DNA of 64,000 nt from Shewanella mesophila (lineage in GTDB: Bacteria; Pseudomonadota; Gammaproteobacteria; Enterobacterales; Shewanellaceae). This document shows positions 37,555-48,265 of the stretch, one piece after another (position 1 is the stretch's first letter; each line of letters opens with the position of its first letter). The DNA lies in contig NZ_CP080421.1 of the NCBI RefSeq assembly GCF_019457515.1, positions 1,426,001 to 1,490,000 on the forward strand, read 5' to 3'. The translations under genes were made by a program, and so were the position numbers. A model generated the notes under the pieces. It was not told the origin of the DNA and did no database searches. It worked only from the letters and a program-made list of their open reading frames with translations.

Positions 37555-39129
37555 ATGCGTAATAATCAGCCTGTTACCAACAAAGAGGTGCTTCTTACTG
37601 ACGAAGATATCTTATTGTCTACAACAGATCTTAAGGGAAATATACTCCACGCCAATGATGATTTTTGTCGGATTTGCGGTTTTGAACAACAAGAACTGAT
37701 CGCCCAGCCCCATAATATTGTTCGCCATCCAGATATGCCAAAGGAAGCTTATGGCATGCTTTGGAATACCCTAAAAGAGGGGAAATCATGGATGGGAATA
37801 GTCAAAAACCGCTGTAAGGATGGTGGGTTTTATTGGGTTAATGCGTACGTCGCGCCAGTGATGAAAAATGGCCGAATAACAGAATATCAATCGGTGAGGC
37901 GCAGAGCGAATAAGGCTCAAGTCGCGAGAGCAACCGACATCTATCAAAGTTTGAAACAAGGGGCGTCACGCCACGAAATCGATGAGGCGACTTTGGGTTT
38001 TACCACTCGAATAAAGCTGTTCTCTTTAATGGCAATGTTAGTCAGTTTAACTTGTTCTTTGTATTCTCCATGGCTTTCATTAGCCGTGGCGATCCCACTT
38101 TGGTTTGGCTTGCAGCGTTTAATGAGGCCGCTTGCTCAGCTAAATCAGAGGGCACTTGCAATATGTAACGATGGTGTGGCAAGACATATTTATACCAGCC
38201 GAAATGATGAGATAGGCAATATTTTAGTGGCTATGGATTATGTTACTGCAGAAATTGCTGGGGTAGTAGGAAGGATGGCGGATTCGTCTGACAGTATCGA
38301 GAAAGACAGCGAGCTGCTGCTGGATTCTATCATAGCTGCGGCGCAAAGAGCCGATAGTCAGAGTCAGCAAACGGCGCAAGCGGCCGCTGCTGTCGAAGAG
38401 ATGACCGCAAGCTTTAGCGAACTAGGCCAACAAATTAAGCAAGTGGCTGAAGATGTGGAGGGCAGTCAGGAGGCTGTAGCACTTGGTTATCAGCAACTCG
38501 ATTCCGTCGTTAAGGCAATCGATGCGCTTAATCAAGAAGTGGCTAATTTTGCTAGCGTTGTTGAAGAGATCGAACAAGATAGTGTGGCGATTAACGAGGT
38601 GCTTGAAGTGATCAGCAATATTGCTGAGCAAACAAATCTTTTAGCCTTAAATGCGGCTATTGAAGCTGCGAGGGCAGGAGAGTCGGGTCGAGGGTTTGCT
38701 GTCGTTGCCGATGAGGTTAGAAAGTTATCTGCTCGAACAGGTGATTCAACCAGTCAGATTGATCAAATCGTTGATAAATTTCAGCAAAGCACTGCGAATG
38801 CTGCACGGACATTAACTGCGGGGCAAAGTCAGGCGACTCAAGCGGTAGTGTTAGTTAAAGAAGCTGAGGCCGTGTTTGCTGGATTAGTATCGACGATAGA
38901 TAGAATCAACGGGATGACAGATCATAGTGCAAATGCAATGAGTGAGCAGACGATTGCCGCAAATGAGGTGAGTGACTCACTACAGACGATCAGTGAACTT
39001 GCCTGTGAAGGTTATGGTCAATCGGAAGCGGATAAAAAGCTTGGGGAAAATACCTCGTTAAAAGCGTTAGAATCTAGGCAGTTAGCCAGACAGTTTTGGA
39101 CTCAAGCGGTACAAAGAGCGAATCGTTAA
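37555..39129 (+). CDS. Aer-like PAS-containing methyl-accepting chemotaxis protein
   Basis: 524 residues from ATG 37555 ([11 protein letters not shown], the usual Aer-type beginning). A PAS domain covers about residues 5-120, a short hydrophobic hairpin sits at about 155-190, then a HAMP-like part and the signalling domain with the hairpin tip [20 protein letters not shown] and [15 protein letters not shown]. It should sense redox state or oxygen via the PAS cofactor and signal to CheA. A TTG at 37504 with AAGG upstream would give 541 residues; the FNR-like box just before it argues against this. Confidence 0.88.
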   Translation: MRNNQPVTNKEVLLTDEDILLSTTDLKGNILHANDDFCRICGFEQQELIAQPHNIVRHPDMPKEAYGMLWNTLKEGKSWMGIVKNRCKDGGFYWVNAYVAPVMKNGRITEYQSVRRRANKAQVARATDIYQSLKQGASRHEIDEATLGFTTRIKLFSLMAMLVSLTCSLYSPWLSLAVAIPLWFGLQRLMRPLAQLNQRALAICNDGVARHIYTSRNDEIGNILVAMDYVTAEIAGVVGRMADSSDSIEKDSELLLDSIIAAAQRADSQSQQTAQAAAAVEEMTASFSELGQQIKQVAEDVEGSQEAVALGYQQLDSVVKAIDALNQEVANFASVVEEIEQDSVAINEVLEVISNIAEQTNLLALNAAIEAARAGESGRGFAVVADEVRKLSARTGDSTSQIDQIVDKFQQSTANAARTLTAGQSQATQAVVLVKEAEAVFAGLVSTIDRINGMTDHSANAMSEQTIAANEVSDSLQTISELACEGYGQSEADKKLGENTSLKALESRQLARQFWTQAVQRANR

Positions 39130-39145
39130 CCCTGTTTTAATGCAA

Positions 39146-39181
39146 AAAACCACCCTAGATGTTATCTCTTTGGGTGGTTTT
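39146..39181 (+). terminator. Terminator of the PAS chemoreceptor gene
   Basis: AAAACCACCC / GGGTGGTTTT stem, loop of 16 bases, T-run. A second inverted repeat, CCCGAGTT (39191-39198) with AACTCGGG (39216-39223), lies just beyond and may end the opposite liu transcript. Confidence 0.75.
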
Positions 39182-39248
39182 GCTGTTTATCCCGAGTTTG
39201 ACCGACTTAAAACGGAACTCGGGTTAGGCATTTTCGATTGGATAAATC

Positions 39249-39905
39249 TTAAAACACCATTTCAGGAACATGCTCTGGCACGATTAGTTTACCCGCCGTT
39301 TTCTCTATGATCTCTTCGACGCTCACCCCTGGTGCGCGCTCCAGTAGATGGAAGGCACCATCTTTAATCTCGACAAAAGCCAAATCGGTCAATACCCGTT
39401 TAATACAGCCATAACCTGTGAGCGGTAGCTCGCATTTAGGCAGTAACTTTGAGTTGCCGTATTTGTCGGCATGCATCATGGTGACGATAATATTGTCCGC
39501 GCCAGCCACTAAATCCATGGCGCCGCCCATGCCTTTGATCAGTTTGCCTGGGATCATCCAAGAGGCGATTGAGCCATTAACATCGACTTCAAAAGCGCCA
39601 AGCACGGTTAGATCCACGTGACCGCCACGAATCATCGCAAAGCTCTCTGCCGATGAGAAAAAAGATGCGCCCGGTACCGCCGTTACCGTTTGTTTACCCG
39701 CATTAATTAGATCGGCATCTATGGTCTCTTCCGTTGGGAATTCGCCCATGCCAAGCAGGCCGTTTTCCGATTGCAGCATCACTTCCATCCCATCAGGAAT
39801 ATAGTTAGCTACAAGGGTTGGAATGCCTATTCCTAAATTGACGTAAAAGCCATCTTGTAGCTCTTGGGAAACACGTTGTGCTAGTTGTTCTCTTGATAAC
39901 GCCAT
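39249..39905 (-). CDS. scoB: 3-oxoacid CoA-transferase subunit B
   Basis: 218 residues of CoA-transferase family I. GFYVNLGIGIPTLVANYIP at the start and QSENGLLGMG, holding the catalytic Glu that forms the glutamyl-CoA intermediate, are diagnostic of the beta subunit. It lies 11 bases after subunit A as the last gene of the liu operon. Acetoacetate from HMG-CoA lyase is the likely substrate, using succinyl-CoA or acetyl-CoA as donor. Confidence 0.93.
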   Translation of the reverse strand: MALSREQLAQRVSQELQDGFYVNLGIGIPTLVANYIPDGMEVMLQSENGLLGMGEFPTEETIDADLINAGKQTVTAVPGASFFSSAESFAMIRGGHVDLTVLGAFEVDVNGSIASWMIPGKLIKGMGGAMDLVAGADNIIVTMMHADKYGNSKLLPKCELPLTGYGCIKRVLTDLAFVEIKDGAFHLLERAPGVSVEEIIEKTAGKLIVPEHVPEMVF

Positions 39906-39916
39906 GGTGTTTCCTC

Positions 39917-40624
39917 CTATTTAGCGGCTGCTTTGACGGTACGTTGCTCGATGCGCTTCTCGAACGTGCCTTGGATCACGCGATCGACATAGATACCTGG
40001 GGTATGAATATGATCAGGGTCGAGTTCCCCTGGCTCAACGATATGCTCGGCTTCTACCACGGTGATCTTACCTGCGGTGGCCATCATAGGGTTGAAGTTA
40101 GCGGCGGTTTTACGGAACACCAAGTTACCCATGGTATCGGCTTTCCAGGCGCGGACTAAGGCAAAATCTGCTTTCAGTGCTGGCTCTAATACATAGTAAC
40201 GGCCATCGATTTCTCGTGTTTCTTTGCCTTCAGCGACGGGCGTGCCATAACCTGTGGCGGTAAAGAATGCTGGGATCCCTGCGCCGCCCGCGCGGATTTT
40301 TTCCGCTAATGTGCCTTGAGGCGTCAAGATAACATTGAGTTCGCCAGAGAGCATCTGCTGCTCAAAAGTCGCATTTTCGCCGACGTACGAGGCGATCATG
40401 GTGCTGATCTGACGGCTTTTGAGTAGCAGTCCTAAACCAAAGTCATCGACGCCAGCGTTGTTTGAAATCGCAGTGAGTCCAGTCGTGCCCATTTTAACCA
40501 TTTGGGCAATGAGTCCTTCAGGAATACCACACAAGCCAAATCCACCGACCATGACGGTCATGTTGTCTTCGAGGCCGTGTAACGCTTCTTCGTAGCTGCT
40601 AACCAGCTTATTGAGTCCTGCCAT
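39917..40624 (-). CDS. scoA: 3-oxoacid CoA-transferase subunit A
   Basis: 235 residues. [13 protein letters not shown] (CoA-binding glycine-rich loop), [32 protein letters not shown] and the C-terminal [11 protein letters not shown] are standard for the alpha subunit. With scoB it reactivates acetoacetate to acetoacetyl-CoA, the step needed after HMG-CoA lyase. A 68-base gap separates it from liuE. Confidence 0.93.
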   Translation of the reverse strand: MAGLNKLVSSYEEALHGLEDNMTVMVGGFGLCGIPEGLIAQMVKMGTTGLTAISNNAGVDDFGLGLLLKSRQISTMIASYVGENATFEQQMLSGELNVILTPQGTLAEKIRAGGAGIPAFFTATGYGTPVAEGKETREIDGRYYVLEPALKADFALVRAWKADTMGNLVFRKTAANFNPMMATAGKITVVEAEHIVEPGELDPDHIHTPGIYVDRVIQGTFEKRIEQRTVKAAAK

Positions 40625-40692
40625 TATTATTATCTCCTGTGAGAGGTGCTAGGCTAGGCGCCGAGCATCTTTTATTCTAGTCGCGCCTTAAG

Positions 40693-41601
40693 TTATTCGG
40701 TCAGAGCAAGGGCCACTTTTGCACCACTGGTTCTGCTCAGCGCTCGGCTAATCGTGTTGCCAGCCTCTATTAAGCGCGGTAAATCAACGCCTGTTTCTAT
40801 GCCTAAACCGTGCAGCATGTAAACCAGATCTTCTGTCGCCAAGTTACCCGATGCGCCTTTGGCATAAGGGCATCCCCCCAGACCTGCGACCGAGCTGTCG
40901 ATAACGCTCACGCCTGTTTCTAAACAGGCAAGAATATTAGCCAGTGCTTGCCCATAAGTATCATGGAAATGTAGCGCCAGTTTATCTACGGGGATTTTTT
41001 GCGTGACCGCTTCCACCATTTTACGGGCGTTAACCGGCGTGCCAACACCGATAGTGTCACCGAGTGAGATCTCATAGCAGCCCATTTTGTAAAGAAGTTC
41101 TGCCACTCTCGCGACTTCACTTACGGCAATATCACCTTCATAGGGACAGCCTAAAACACAAGAGACATAGCCCCGTACGGCGATGTTTTTGGCTTTAGCC
41201 GCCTCCATTACAGGGATAAAACGCTCGATAGACGCCTCAATTGAACAGTTGATATTTCGCTGGCTGAAGCTCTGTGAAGCGGCGCCAAAGATGGCCACTT
41301 CGTCTGCACCAGCGTCAAGTGCAAGTTCCAGCCCTTTTAAATTGGGCGTCAGCGCGCTGTAGACTACGCCACTGCGTTTATTGAGCTGCTTAAAAATATC
41401 CGCCGAATCGGCCATTTGTGGCACCCATTTGGGTGACACAAAGCTGCCTGCCTCGATGCGCTTAAGGCCAGCCATGCCTAACTGGTCGATAAGGATAAGC
41501 TTGTCAGCCGTGGTGACAGCTCGCTCATTTTGTAAGCCATCGCGAGCACCAACCTCAAAAAGGCTTACCTTACTTGGGTATCTGCCAAGGTTAGTGGACA
41601 T
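40693..41601 (-). CDS. liuE: Hydroxymethylglutaryl-CoA lyase
   Basis: 302 residues. [10 protein letters not shown] (metal and catalytic region), [27 protein letters not shown] and the catalytic-cysteine loop [14 protein letters not shown] identify HMG-CoA lyase (also called MvaB). It cleaves HMG-CoA to acetyl-CoA and acetoacetate, the last liu step. It starts 2 bases after the liuD stop. Confidence 0.96.
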   Translation of the reverse strand: MSTNLGRYPSKVSLFEVGARDGLQNERAVTTADKLILIDQLGMAGLKRIEAGSFVSPKWVPQMADSADIFKQLNKRSGVVYSALTPNLKGLELALDAGADEVAIFGAASQSFSQRNINCSIEASIERFIPVMEAAKAKNIAVRGYVSCVLGCPYEGDIAVSEVARVAELLYKMGCYEISLGDTIGVGTPVNARKMVEAVTQKIPVDKLALHFHDTYGQALANILACLETGVSVIDSSVAGLGGCPYAKGASGNLATEDLVYMLHGLGIETGVDLPRLIEAGNTISRALSRTSGAKVALALTE

Positions 41602-41603
41602 GA

Positions 41604-43637
41604 TTAATCCTCCTCATTTGGCGTGACATCGGCAAGCACTGCGCCATCACTGACTAGCTCGCCTGGTTCGAAGAAAAAGGCAGCAACGGTGCCATTAAAG
41701 GGAGCTTCTATGGTGTATTCCATCTTCATCGCTTCCATCACCATTAAGCCTTGACCTTGTTCAACCTTATCGCCGACCTCGACAAGGTGAGTCACGATAG
41801 TGCCGTTCATCGGTGCTTTTAGTTTGTCTTCGCTGCTACCTTGCTCTTCAAAAATTTCAGTCTGAATCGCGCGGTAATGATAGCTACCTGAAGGTAAAAA
41901 TAACGTAAAATCATCACCTTCTCGACTCACAGGGAGCTTACTCTTATGACCGTTAATTTCGGCGTGTAGCAGATCTTGTTTTAACTCACCGCTGAGTGTC
42001 AGCGTTTGATCGTTAAGATTTAAATAATAGCTATCGCCGATTTGGCTTAGGGTTAAGTGCTGTATTTGATGTTGGTCGTCCAGCAAGGTGAGCTGGTGAA
42101 GGCCGCTGCGGTTGAGCCTAAAACCACTCACTTGTCCCCAAGGAGAGTAGGGGTCATTGCTATTGGTGGCGGTGAGTTTCGCCAGCTCTTGTTGGGCACA
42201 AAGGTGATATAGAGCGGCAAAGGCGAGAGCACTGTTTTGCTCTTTGCTGCTATCTGCATCTAAGTTAGTACCAATTAAGGTGTCGCCGTAACGCTCAATA
42301 AAATCGGTGCTAAAGTTGGCATCGCTAAAGGCTTGATGTTCGGCGATATTCGCTAAGAACTCTATGTTGTGTTTCAGACCGCTAATTTGATAAGACTCAA
42401 GTGCGTGCACTAAGCGTTGCAGTGCACGTGGACGAGACTCGTCCCATACAATTAATTTCGCGATCATGGGGTCGTAAAAATTACTGATCACATCGTTTTC
42501 ACGAATGCCTGAGTCGATACGCACATAGCGGCTTTGCTCGGGCTCGCGCAAGAAGTTCAGCTTACCGCTAGCGGGTAAAAATTCATTTTGTGGATCTTCG
42601 GCGTAAATACGCGCTTCAAACGAGTGGCCGTGAATACGCACTTCATCTTGTCTCAGTGGTAACTCACTGCCACTGGCCACCATCAGTTGCCATTTGACTA
42701 AGTCTTGGCCTGTAACCATCTCGGTGACGGGATGCTCAACCTGCAAGCGGGTATTCATCTCCATAAAATAGAAGCTGCTAGCCTCGTCGGTAGCATGGGT
42801 GTCGAGTAGAAACTCGACCGTACCGGCGCCGACATAATCAATCGCTTTAGCGGCAGCAACGGCGGCTTCACCCATGGCGCGACGAAGGCTGTCCGTCAGA
42901 CCTGGCGCTGGTGCCTCCTCGACCACTTTTTGGTGGCGACGTTGAATAGAGCAGTCACGGTCGGAGAGGTAGATACAGTTTCCTTGAGTGTCGGCAAACA
43001 CTTGCACTTCAACATGGCGAGGTTGTCTTAAGTAGCGCTCAATCAATAATTTATCGTTACCAAAAGAAGATGCCGCTTCACGGCGGGCCGAGTTAATCGC
43101 GCCCAGCGCTTCTTTTTCAGACTCAACGATACGCATCCCTTTACCGCCGCCGCCATAGGCCGCCTTGATCAGTTGCGGAAAGCCTATCTCTTTCGAGGCT
43201 TGAAGTAAGCTTGCATCACTTTGGTCGTCACCGTGGTAGCCTGGCACTAATGGCACATTGGCTTTCTCCATGATGATCTTAGCCGCACTTTTGCTGCCCA
43301 TGGCATCGATGGCGTCGGCGCCTGGGCCAACAAAGGCGATACCAGCTTGTTCACACTGGCGTGCAAAGTCGGCATTTTCAGATAGAAAGCCATAACCCGG
43401 GTGAACGGCCTGGGCGCCGCTGCGCTTTGCGATCTCTAGGATCAGATCGCCTTTTAGGTATGACTCACTCGGTGCGCTACCACCTAAGTAGAAAGACTCA
43501 TCGGCCATCGCCACATGACGCGCATCTTTATCTGCATCGGAATAGAGGGCGACAGTTTTTACCCCCATGGCATTGGCGGTTTTGATAATGCGACAAGCAA
43601 TTTCGCCGCGGTTGGCAATCAGTAATTTAGTAAACAT
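41604..43637 (-). CDS. liuD: Methylcrotonyl-CoA carboxylase, biotin-containing alpha subunit
   Basis: 677 residues. Biotin carboxylase domain ([17 protein letters not shown] at the N-terminus, [17 protein letters not shown]-grasp loop, [14 protein letters not shown]), a central linker, and a C-terminal biotinyl domain with the biotinylated lysine in MEAMKMEY. With liuB it carboxylates 3-methylcrotonyl-CoA. The start at 43637 is supported by GGGAG 8 bases upstream and by family convention; the frame is open to 43676. Confidence 0.96.
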   Translation of the reverse strand: MFTKLLIANRGEIACRIIKTANAMGVKTVALYSDADKDARHVAMADESFYLGGSAPSESYLKGDLILEIAKRSGAQAVHPGYGFLSENADFARQCEQAGIAFVGPGADAIDAMGSKSAAKIIMEKANVPLVPGYHGDDQSDASLLQASKEIGFPQLIKAAYGGGGKGMRIVESEKEALGAINSARREAASSFGNDKLLIERYLRQPRHVEVQVFADTQGNCIYLSDRDCSIQRRHQKVVEEAPAPGLTDSLRRAMGEAAVAAAKAIDYVGAGTVEFLLDTHATDEASSFYFMEMNTRLQVEHPVTEMVTGQDLVKWQLMVASGSELPLRQDEVRIHGHSFEARIYAEDPQNEFLPASGKLNFLREPEQSRYVRIDSGIRENDVISNFYDPMIAKLIVWDESRPRALQRLVHALESYQISGLKHNIEFLANIAEHQAFSDANFSTDFIERYGDTLIGTNLDADSSKEQNSALAFAALYHLCAQQELAKLTATNSNDPYSPWGQVSGFRLNRSGLHQLTLLDDQHQIQHLTLSQIGDSYYLNLNDQTLTLSGELKQDLLHAEINGHKSKLPVSREGDDFTLFLPSGSYHYRAIQTEIFEEQGSSEDKLKAPMNGTIVTHLVEVGDKVEQGQGLMVMEAMKMEYTIEAPFNGTVAAFFFEPGELVSDGAVLADVTPNEED

Positions 43638-43691
43638 GTTAGCAAACTCCCGCGCTTGGCTTGGCAATAGGGTCATTATTCATTGTGGTGT

Positions 43692-44498
43692 TCATATCGC
43701 TTTCCAATCTGGGCTTCGTTTATCGAAAAAGGCATTTAGCCCCTCTTGACCTTCGTCAGATACGCGAATACGGGCGATGCGCTCACTGGTGTAGTTCAAT
43801 GTATCGTCATCGATAACGCCATCTTCTAAGCGTGACAACAAGGTTTTTACCCATGCCATACCTTGTGGGCTATTGCTTAACAGGGCGGCTATAATGGGTG
43901 CAGCTGCAGCGTCAAGATCATCTGCTATCTCATGGATAACATTGAGCTTTAGCGCTGTATCTGCATTAAAGCGCTCGGCGGTGAGCATGTAGCGGCGTGA
44001 GGCGCGTTGCCCCATTGCGCGTACCACGTAAGGGCTGATCACTGCGGGAATTAATCCAAGCTTGACTTCGCTTAAACAGAAACTCGCGCGTTCATTGGCA
44101 ATCGCAATATCGCTTGCGCAGATAAGGCCTAGTGCCCCACCAAAGGCTGCTCCTTGAACCAGCGCAATAGTCGGTTTAGGAAATTTATCTAATGTATGCA
44201 TCAAGGTGGCGAGCTCATTGGCATCGGCCAAGTTTTGCTCAAAATCCATCTTGGCCTGTTTGCGCATCCAGTTAAGATCGGCTCCAGCGCTAAAGTTCTT
44301 GCCATTGGCCTTGAGGACTAAGACTTGGCAATCGTCATTGCTAGCAAAACTATCCAGCGCTGCGATCATCTCGCTAATCATCACCTCATCGAAGGCGTTA
44401 TGTTTGTCGGCGCGGTTAAGCACCATCTCGCCGACGCCATTGTTTAAGGCGCAGCTGAGGTATTGAAATTGAGTGTCTAGTGTTGTCTTGTCGGTCAT
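43692..44498 (-). CDS. liuC: Methylglutaconyl-CoA hydratase
   Basis: 268-residue enoyl-CoA hydratase/isomerase family protein. NFSAGADLNWM (oxyanion hole) and GAAFGGALGLICASDIAIA are visible, with the E at SEVKLGLIPAVISP as catalytic base. In the liu pathway it hydrates 3-methylglutaconyl-CoA to HMG-CoA. Assignment within the broad family follows its place between the carboxylase subunit genes. Confidence 0.93.
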   Translation of the reverse strand: MTDKTTLDTQFQYLSCALNNGVGEMVLNRADKHNAFDEVMISEMIAALDSFASNDDCQVLVLKANGKNFSAGADLNWMRKQAKMDFEQNLADANELATLMHTLDKFPKPTIALVQGAAFGGALGLICASDIAIANERASFCLSEVKLGLIPAVISPYVVRAMGQRASRRYMLTAERFNADTALKLNVIHEIADDLDAAAAPIIAALLSNSPQGMAWVKTLLSRLEDGVIDDDTLNYTSERIARIRVSDEGQEGLNAFFDKRSPDWKAI

Positions 44499-44543
44499 GT
44501 TTGCATCCTCTGCCTAAGTTAAGAAATCGAATTTGATGGCCGC

Positions 44544-46151
44544 TTACATGCGGAACACACCAAACTTGGTTTCTTGTACTGGGGCATTTAGGGCGGCAGA
44601 CAAGGCTAAGCCGACAACATCGCGTGTTTGCGCAGGATCGATAATGCCATCATCCCAAAGGCGAGCGCTGGCATGGTAAGGGTGACCCTCTTTGTCATAT
44701 TGCTCGACGATTGGCGCGCGAAATGCCGCTTCATCTTCATTGGACCACTCGAGGCCTTTACGGGTGAGTCCATCGCGACGAACGGTAGCCAATACGCCTG
44801 CGGCTTGTTCACCGCCCATTACAGAGATGCGCGCATTTGGCCACATCCACATCATGGTGGGTTCAAAGGCTCGACCGCACATGCCGTAGTTACCCGCGCC
44901 GTAGCTGCCGCCAATAATTACGGTAAATTTAGGCACGTTGGCACAAGAGACCGCGGTGACCATCTTAGCCCCGTGTTTGGCTATGCCTTCATGCTCGTAC
45001 TTTTTACCCACCATAAAGCCGGTGATATTTTGCAGAAACAGTAGCGGGATCTTGCGCTGACAACAGAGCTCGATAAAGTGAGCCCCTTTTTGTGCCGACT
45101 CAGAGAATAATATGCCATTGTTGGCCACTATACCCACAGGATAGCCATGAATACGGGCAAAACCACACACGAGTGTCGCACCATAGTTAGCCTTGAATTC
45201 GTCGAAATCTGAGTCATCGACGATACGGGCGATCACCTCTTTGATATCGAATGGCTTCTTCAGATCGGTGCCGACAATGCCGTAAAGCTCATTAATATCA
45301 AACTTGGGTGGTTTGGCTGGGCTTAACAAGCTTTCAATCTGTTTATTGTGATTGAGACGTGTCACGGCTTTACGGGCAAGTTCGAGGGCGTGCTCATCGT
45401 TTTGCGCCAAGTGATCGGCAACGCCAGATATTTTGGTGTGTACTTCGGCGCCGCCAAGTTCTTCTGCCGACACCTCTTCACCGGTTGCCGCCTTAACTAA
45501 TGGTGGGCCAGCCAAGAAGATAGTGCCTTGCTCTTTAACGATAATGGACTCATCGGCCATGGCTGGCACGTAAGCACCACCTGCGGTACATAAGCCCATG
45601 ACCACCGCAATTTGAGGAATGCCTAATGCTGACATCTGTGCTTGGTTATAGAAGATACGCCCAAAATGATCACGATCGGGGAACACCTCATCTTGGCGTG
45701 GCAGGTTAGCCCCGCCGGAATCGACTAGGTAGATACAGGGCAGGTGGCAACGCTTAGCAATATCTTGTGCGCGCAGATGTTTTTTGACGGTAAGCGGATA
45801 GTAAGTGCCGCCTTTAACCGTTGCATCGTTGGCGATCACCATACACTCGACGCCACTGACTCTGCCTATACCGGCGATGATCCCAGCCGCAGGTACCACA
45901 TCGTCATATACCTCATAGGCGGCAAATTGGGATATTTCTAAAAACGGCGAACCAGAGTCGAGTAGTTTCTCGACGCGCTGGCGAGGCGACAATTTGCCAC
46001 GAGCAAGATGACGTTCCATAGCGACGGCGCCGCCACCTTGTTCAATTTCAGCGAGTTTGAGCTTGAGATCGGCCACGACACTGGCCATCTGTTGATGTTT
46101 GGTTTTGAACTCATCGCTGCGAGGATTGATTCGACTACTCAGTTGCGTCAC
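44544..46151 (-). CDS. liuB: Methylcrotonyl-CoA carboxylase, carboxyltransferase beta subunit
   Basis: 535 residues, equal to the usual LiuB size. [33 protein letters not shown] and [19 protein letters not shown] are diagnostic carboxyltransferase motifs. The GTG start at 46151 is chosen because AAGGA lies 8 bases upstream and the protein then begins [15 protein letters not shown] as in homologues; a longer frame reaches ATG 46205 but lacks a ribosome-binding site. Confidence 0.94.
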   Translation of the reverse strand: MTQLSSRINPRSDEFKTKHQQMASVVADLKLKLAEIEQGGGAVAMERHLARGKLSPRQRVEKLLDSGSPFLEISQFAAYEVYDDVVPAAGIIAGIGRVSGVECMVIANDATVKGGTYYPLTVKKHLRAQDIAKRCHLPCIYLVDSGGANLPRQDEVFPDRDHFGRIFYNQAQMSALGIPQIAVVMGLCTAGGAYVPAMADESIIVKEQGTIFLAGPPLVKAATGEEVSAEELGGAEVHTKISGVADHLAQNDEHALELARKAVTRLNHNKQIESLLSPAKPPKFDINELYGIVGTDLKKPFDIKEVIARIVDDSDFDEFKANYGATLVCGFARIHGYPVGIVANNGILFSESAQKGAHFIELCCQRKIPLLFLQNITGFMVGKKYEHEGIAKHGAKMVTAVSCANVPKFTVIIGGSYGAGNYGMCGRAFEPTMMWMWPNARISVMGGEQAAGVLATVRRDGLTRKGLEWSNEDEAAFRAPIVEQYDKEGHPYHASARLWDDGIIDPAQTRDVVGLALSAALNAPVQETKFGVFRM

Positions 46152-46245
46152 GTCAATGTTCCTTTTGTAAACTGTGATGGTGTCTGATGAGGCATTTACA
46201 CTCATCAAAGGCCGAGCGATCTCTCGGCCATCAATAAGCGATTAA

Positions 46246-47415
46246 CTATTTAGATTCGTTAAATAGCTCGCGGCCAATGAGCATACGGCGAATTTCTGAG
46301 GTGCCCGCACCAATTTCATATAATTTGGCATCACGTAGAAGGCGACCCGCAGCATATTCGTTAACATAACCGTTACCGCCGAGCAGTTGAATCGCATCGA
46401 GTGCCATTTTGGTCGCGAGCTCGGCAGAGTAGAGAATCGCGCCTGCGGCGTCTTTGCGAGTCGTCTCACCACGGTCGCAAGATTTAGCGACGTTATAGAT
46501 ATAAGATTTTGCCGCATTCATACCTGTGTACATGTCGGCCAACTTGCCCTGAACTAGCTGGAACTGGCCGATAGACTTACCAAATTGCTCACGCTCGTGG
46601 ATGTATGGCACCACGATATCCATACAGGCCGTCATGATCCCTAGTGGGCCGCCAGACAGGACCACGCGCTCGTAGTCTAGGCCGCTCATGAGGACTTTAA
46701 CGCCGTTGTTGAGTCCGCCTAAGATGTTTTCTTCTGGGACTTCACAATCTTCAAATACCAATTCACAGGTGTTTGAACCGCGCATACCCAGTTTGTCTAG
46801 TTTCTGTGCCTGACTGAAGCCTTTGCTGCCGCGCTCGACGATAAATGCAGTGATCCCGTGGGGACCTTTATCTAGGTCAGTTTTAGCGTAGATCACATAG
46901 GTGTTAGCATCAGGGCCATTGGTGATCCACATCTTGTTGCCGTTGAGAATATAACGGTCACCCTCTTTGCGTGCATGCAGTTTCATTGAAACCACATCTG
47001 AACCAGCATTAGGCTCACTCATGGCCAAGGCCCCAATATGTTCGCCACTCACCAGCTTAGGCAGATATTTAGCCTTCTGTTCGGCGTTGCCGTTGCGATT
47101 AATTTGGTTAACACACAGGTTAGAGTGCGCGCCATAGCTCAGGCCAATAGATGCAGATGCACGTGAAATCTCTTCCATCGCCACTACGTGCGCTAGGTAA
47201 CCCATGTCGGCGCCGCCGTACTCTTCTGGCACGGTAACCCCTAATAGACCCATGTCACCCAGCACGGGCCAGAGCTCGTTAGGGAAGGCGTTCTCCTGAT
47301 CGACTTTAGCGGCGATAGGAGCGATTTCATTGGCGGCGAAACTCTGCACTGCATCACGCAGCATATCGACATCTTCACCGAGACCAAAATTTAGAGATGA
47401 GTAGAGTTGAGTCAT
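46246..47415 (-). CDS. liuA: Isovaleryl-CoA dehydrogenase
   Basis: 389 residues, acyl-CoA dehydrogenase fold. [15 protein letters not shown] (FAD binding), [32 protein letters not shown] with the catalytic Glu characteristic of isovaleryl-CoA dehydrogenase, and [12 protein letters not shown] are all seen. It oxidises isovaleryl-CoA from leucine to 3-methylcrotonyl-CoA, passing electrons to EtfAB. First enzyme gene after liuR in the operon. Also known as ivd. Confidence 0.96.
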   Translation of the reverse strand: MTQLYSSLNFGLGEDVDMLRDAVQSFAANEIAPIAAKVDQENAFPNELWPVLGDMGLLGVTVPEEYGGADMGYLAHVVAMEEISRASASIGLSYGAHSNLCVNQINRNGNAEQKAKYLPKLVSGEHIGALAMSEPNAGSDVVSMKLHARKEGDRYILNGNKMWITNGPDANTYVIYAKTDLDKGPHGITAFIVERGSKGFSQAQKLDKLGMRGSNTCELVFEDCEVPEENILGGLNNGVKVLMSGLDYERVVLSGGPLGIMTACMDIVVPYIHEREQFGKSIGQFQLVQGKLADMYTGMNAAKSYIYNVAKSCDRGETTRKDAAGAILYSAELATKMALDAIQLLGGNGYVNEYAAGRLLRDAKLYEIGAGTSEIRRMLIGRELFNESK

Positions 47416-47531
47416 TGTTATATCCTACAGGTCTGATTTTTATAATTATTTTAGTAATAGTCGTTTAAGTACTGATTGTTAGTGTATTTTCTAGTTGTGC
47501 AAACTCTGTCTTTATTTGCCACCGCGAGTGT

Positions 47532-47930
47532 TTATTGGCTCTGCAGTTCTAACGCCGCACGGCATTGCTGCTCGGCAGAGTTAAGCTCCATCAATACGAC
47601 CTTGATGTCGTCCATCTGCTGTTGCAGGGCCGTTTTCTTTTCATCGACCAGTTCCAACATGGTATGCAACTGGGTGCTACTGTTTTTATCGGCGTCGTAC
47701 AGCTCAAATAAACGGCGAGTTTCGGCGAGAGAGAAACCTAATCGTTTACCACGTAATATCAGTTTTAAACGAACACGATCTTTTAGGCCGTAGATGCGAG
47801 TTTGCCCACGGCGCTTGGGTTTCAGCAGGCCCTGATCTTCATAGAAGCGAATACTTCGAGTCGTGATATCAAACTCTTTTGATAGATCACTGATTGAATA
47901 AGTTGTCTTTGGACTGTGTTTGTCGCTCAT
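47532..47930 (-). CDS. liuR: MerR-family regulator of branched-chain amino acid degradation, LiuR
   Basis: 132 residues. The N-terminal winged HTH (YSISDLSKEFDITTRSIRFY, then EDQGLLKPKRRGQTRIYG) is of the MerR type, followed by a coiled-coil dimerisation helix. It heads the leucine degradation operon, as in other proteobacteria where LiuR represses the liu genes. ATG 47930 is preferred; a TTG at 47948 is possible. Probable binding site at 47974-47992, between this gene and the divergent acyl-CoA synthetase. Confidence 0.92.
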   Translation of the reverse strand: MSDKHSPKTTYSISDLSKEFDITTRSIRFYEDQGLLKPKRRGQTRIYGLKDRVRLKLILRGKRLGFSLAETRRLFELYDADKNSSTQLHTMLELVDEKKTALQQQMDDIKVVLMELNSAEQQCRAALELQSQ

Positions 47931-47973
47931 CAAAAAATACCATAACAATTAACATTGATAGAACGATATATGA

Positions 47974-47992
47974 AGTTTACGTAAAGGTAAAG
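47974..47992. promoter_or_regulatory. Putative LiuR binding site upstream of liuR
   Basis: AGTTTACGTAAAGGTAAAG is a MerR-like imperfect palindrome. Similar sequences occur upstream of etfB and the 59840 SDR gene. It lies in the divergent promoter region shared with the 48266 gene. Confidence 0.6.
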
Positions 47993-48115
47993 ATTTTAGG
48001 TGGTCAAATCTTGCCATTAAGCTCAAAACTGCTTCTGAGTGCAGGACTATCAGCCAATTAAAAAGGGAAGCGAGTGCCAAAGAGTCGTTAATCCTGACGA
48101 TTAGGCAAAGGTCTA

Positions 48116-48235
48116 ATGGGAAAAGATCTTTCACTCTCCATAATGAAAGGTATGGCGCAATTGCCAAACAAGTTGAAAAAGGAAGCCGATATGTGGCTGG
48201 CTAAGTGCCTTTGGGCATCGACCCGTTGCACTTAG
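48116..48235 (+). other. Possible 39-codon leader ORF ending in a hairpin upstream of the acyl-CoA synthetase
   Basis: ATG 48116 has AAAGG upstream and encodes a 39-residue basic peptide (MGKDLSLSIMKGMAQLPNKL at its start). Its stop lies in the right arm of a perfect 9-bp inverted repeat, GCTAAGTGC (48200-48208) with GCACTTAGC (48228-48236), 30 bases before the synthetase gene. Whether it is translated is unknown. Confidence 0.3.
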
Positions 48236-48265
48236 CGCGGTTATATATTAATTGGAGATGGTCAT

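Noticed and set aside
39191..39223. Inverted repeat CCCGAGTT/AACTCGGG as a definite terminator of the liu operon
   Set aside because: Loop of 17 bases and no T-run; left as a note only.
44628..45044. 138-codon frame opposite liuB
   Set aside because: Antisense to the conserved carboxyltransferase domain; no recognisable features.
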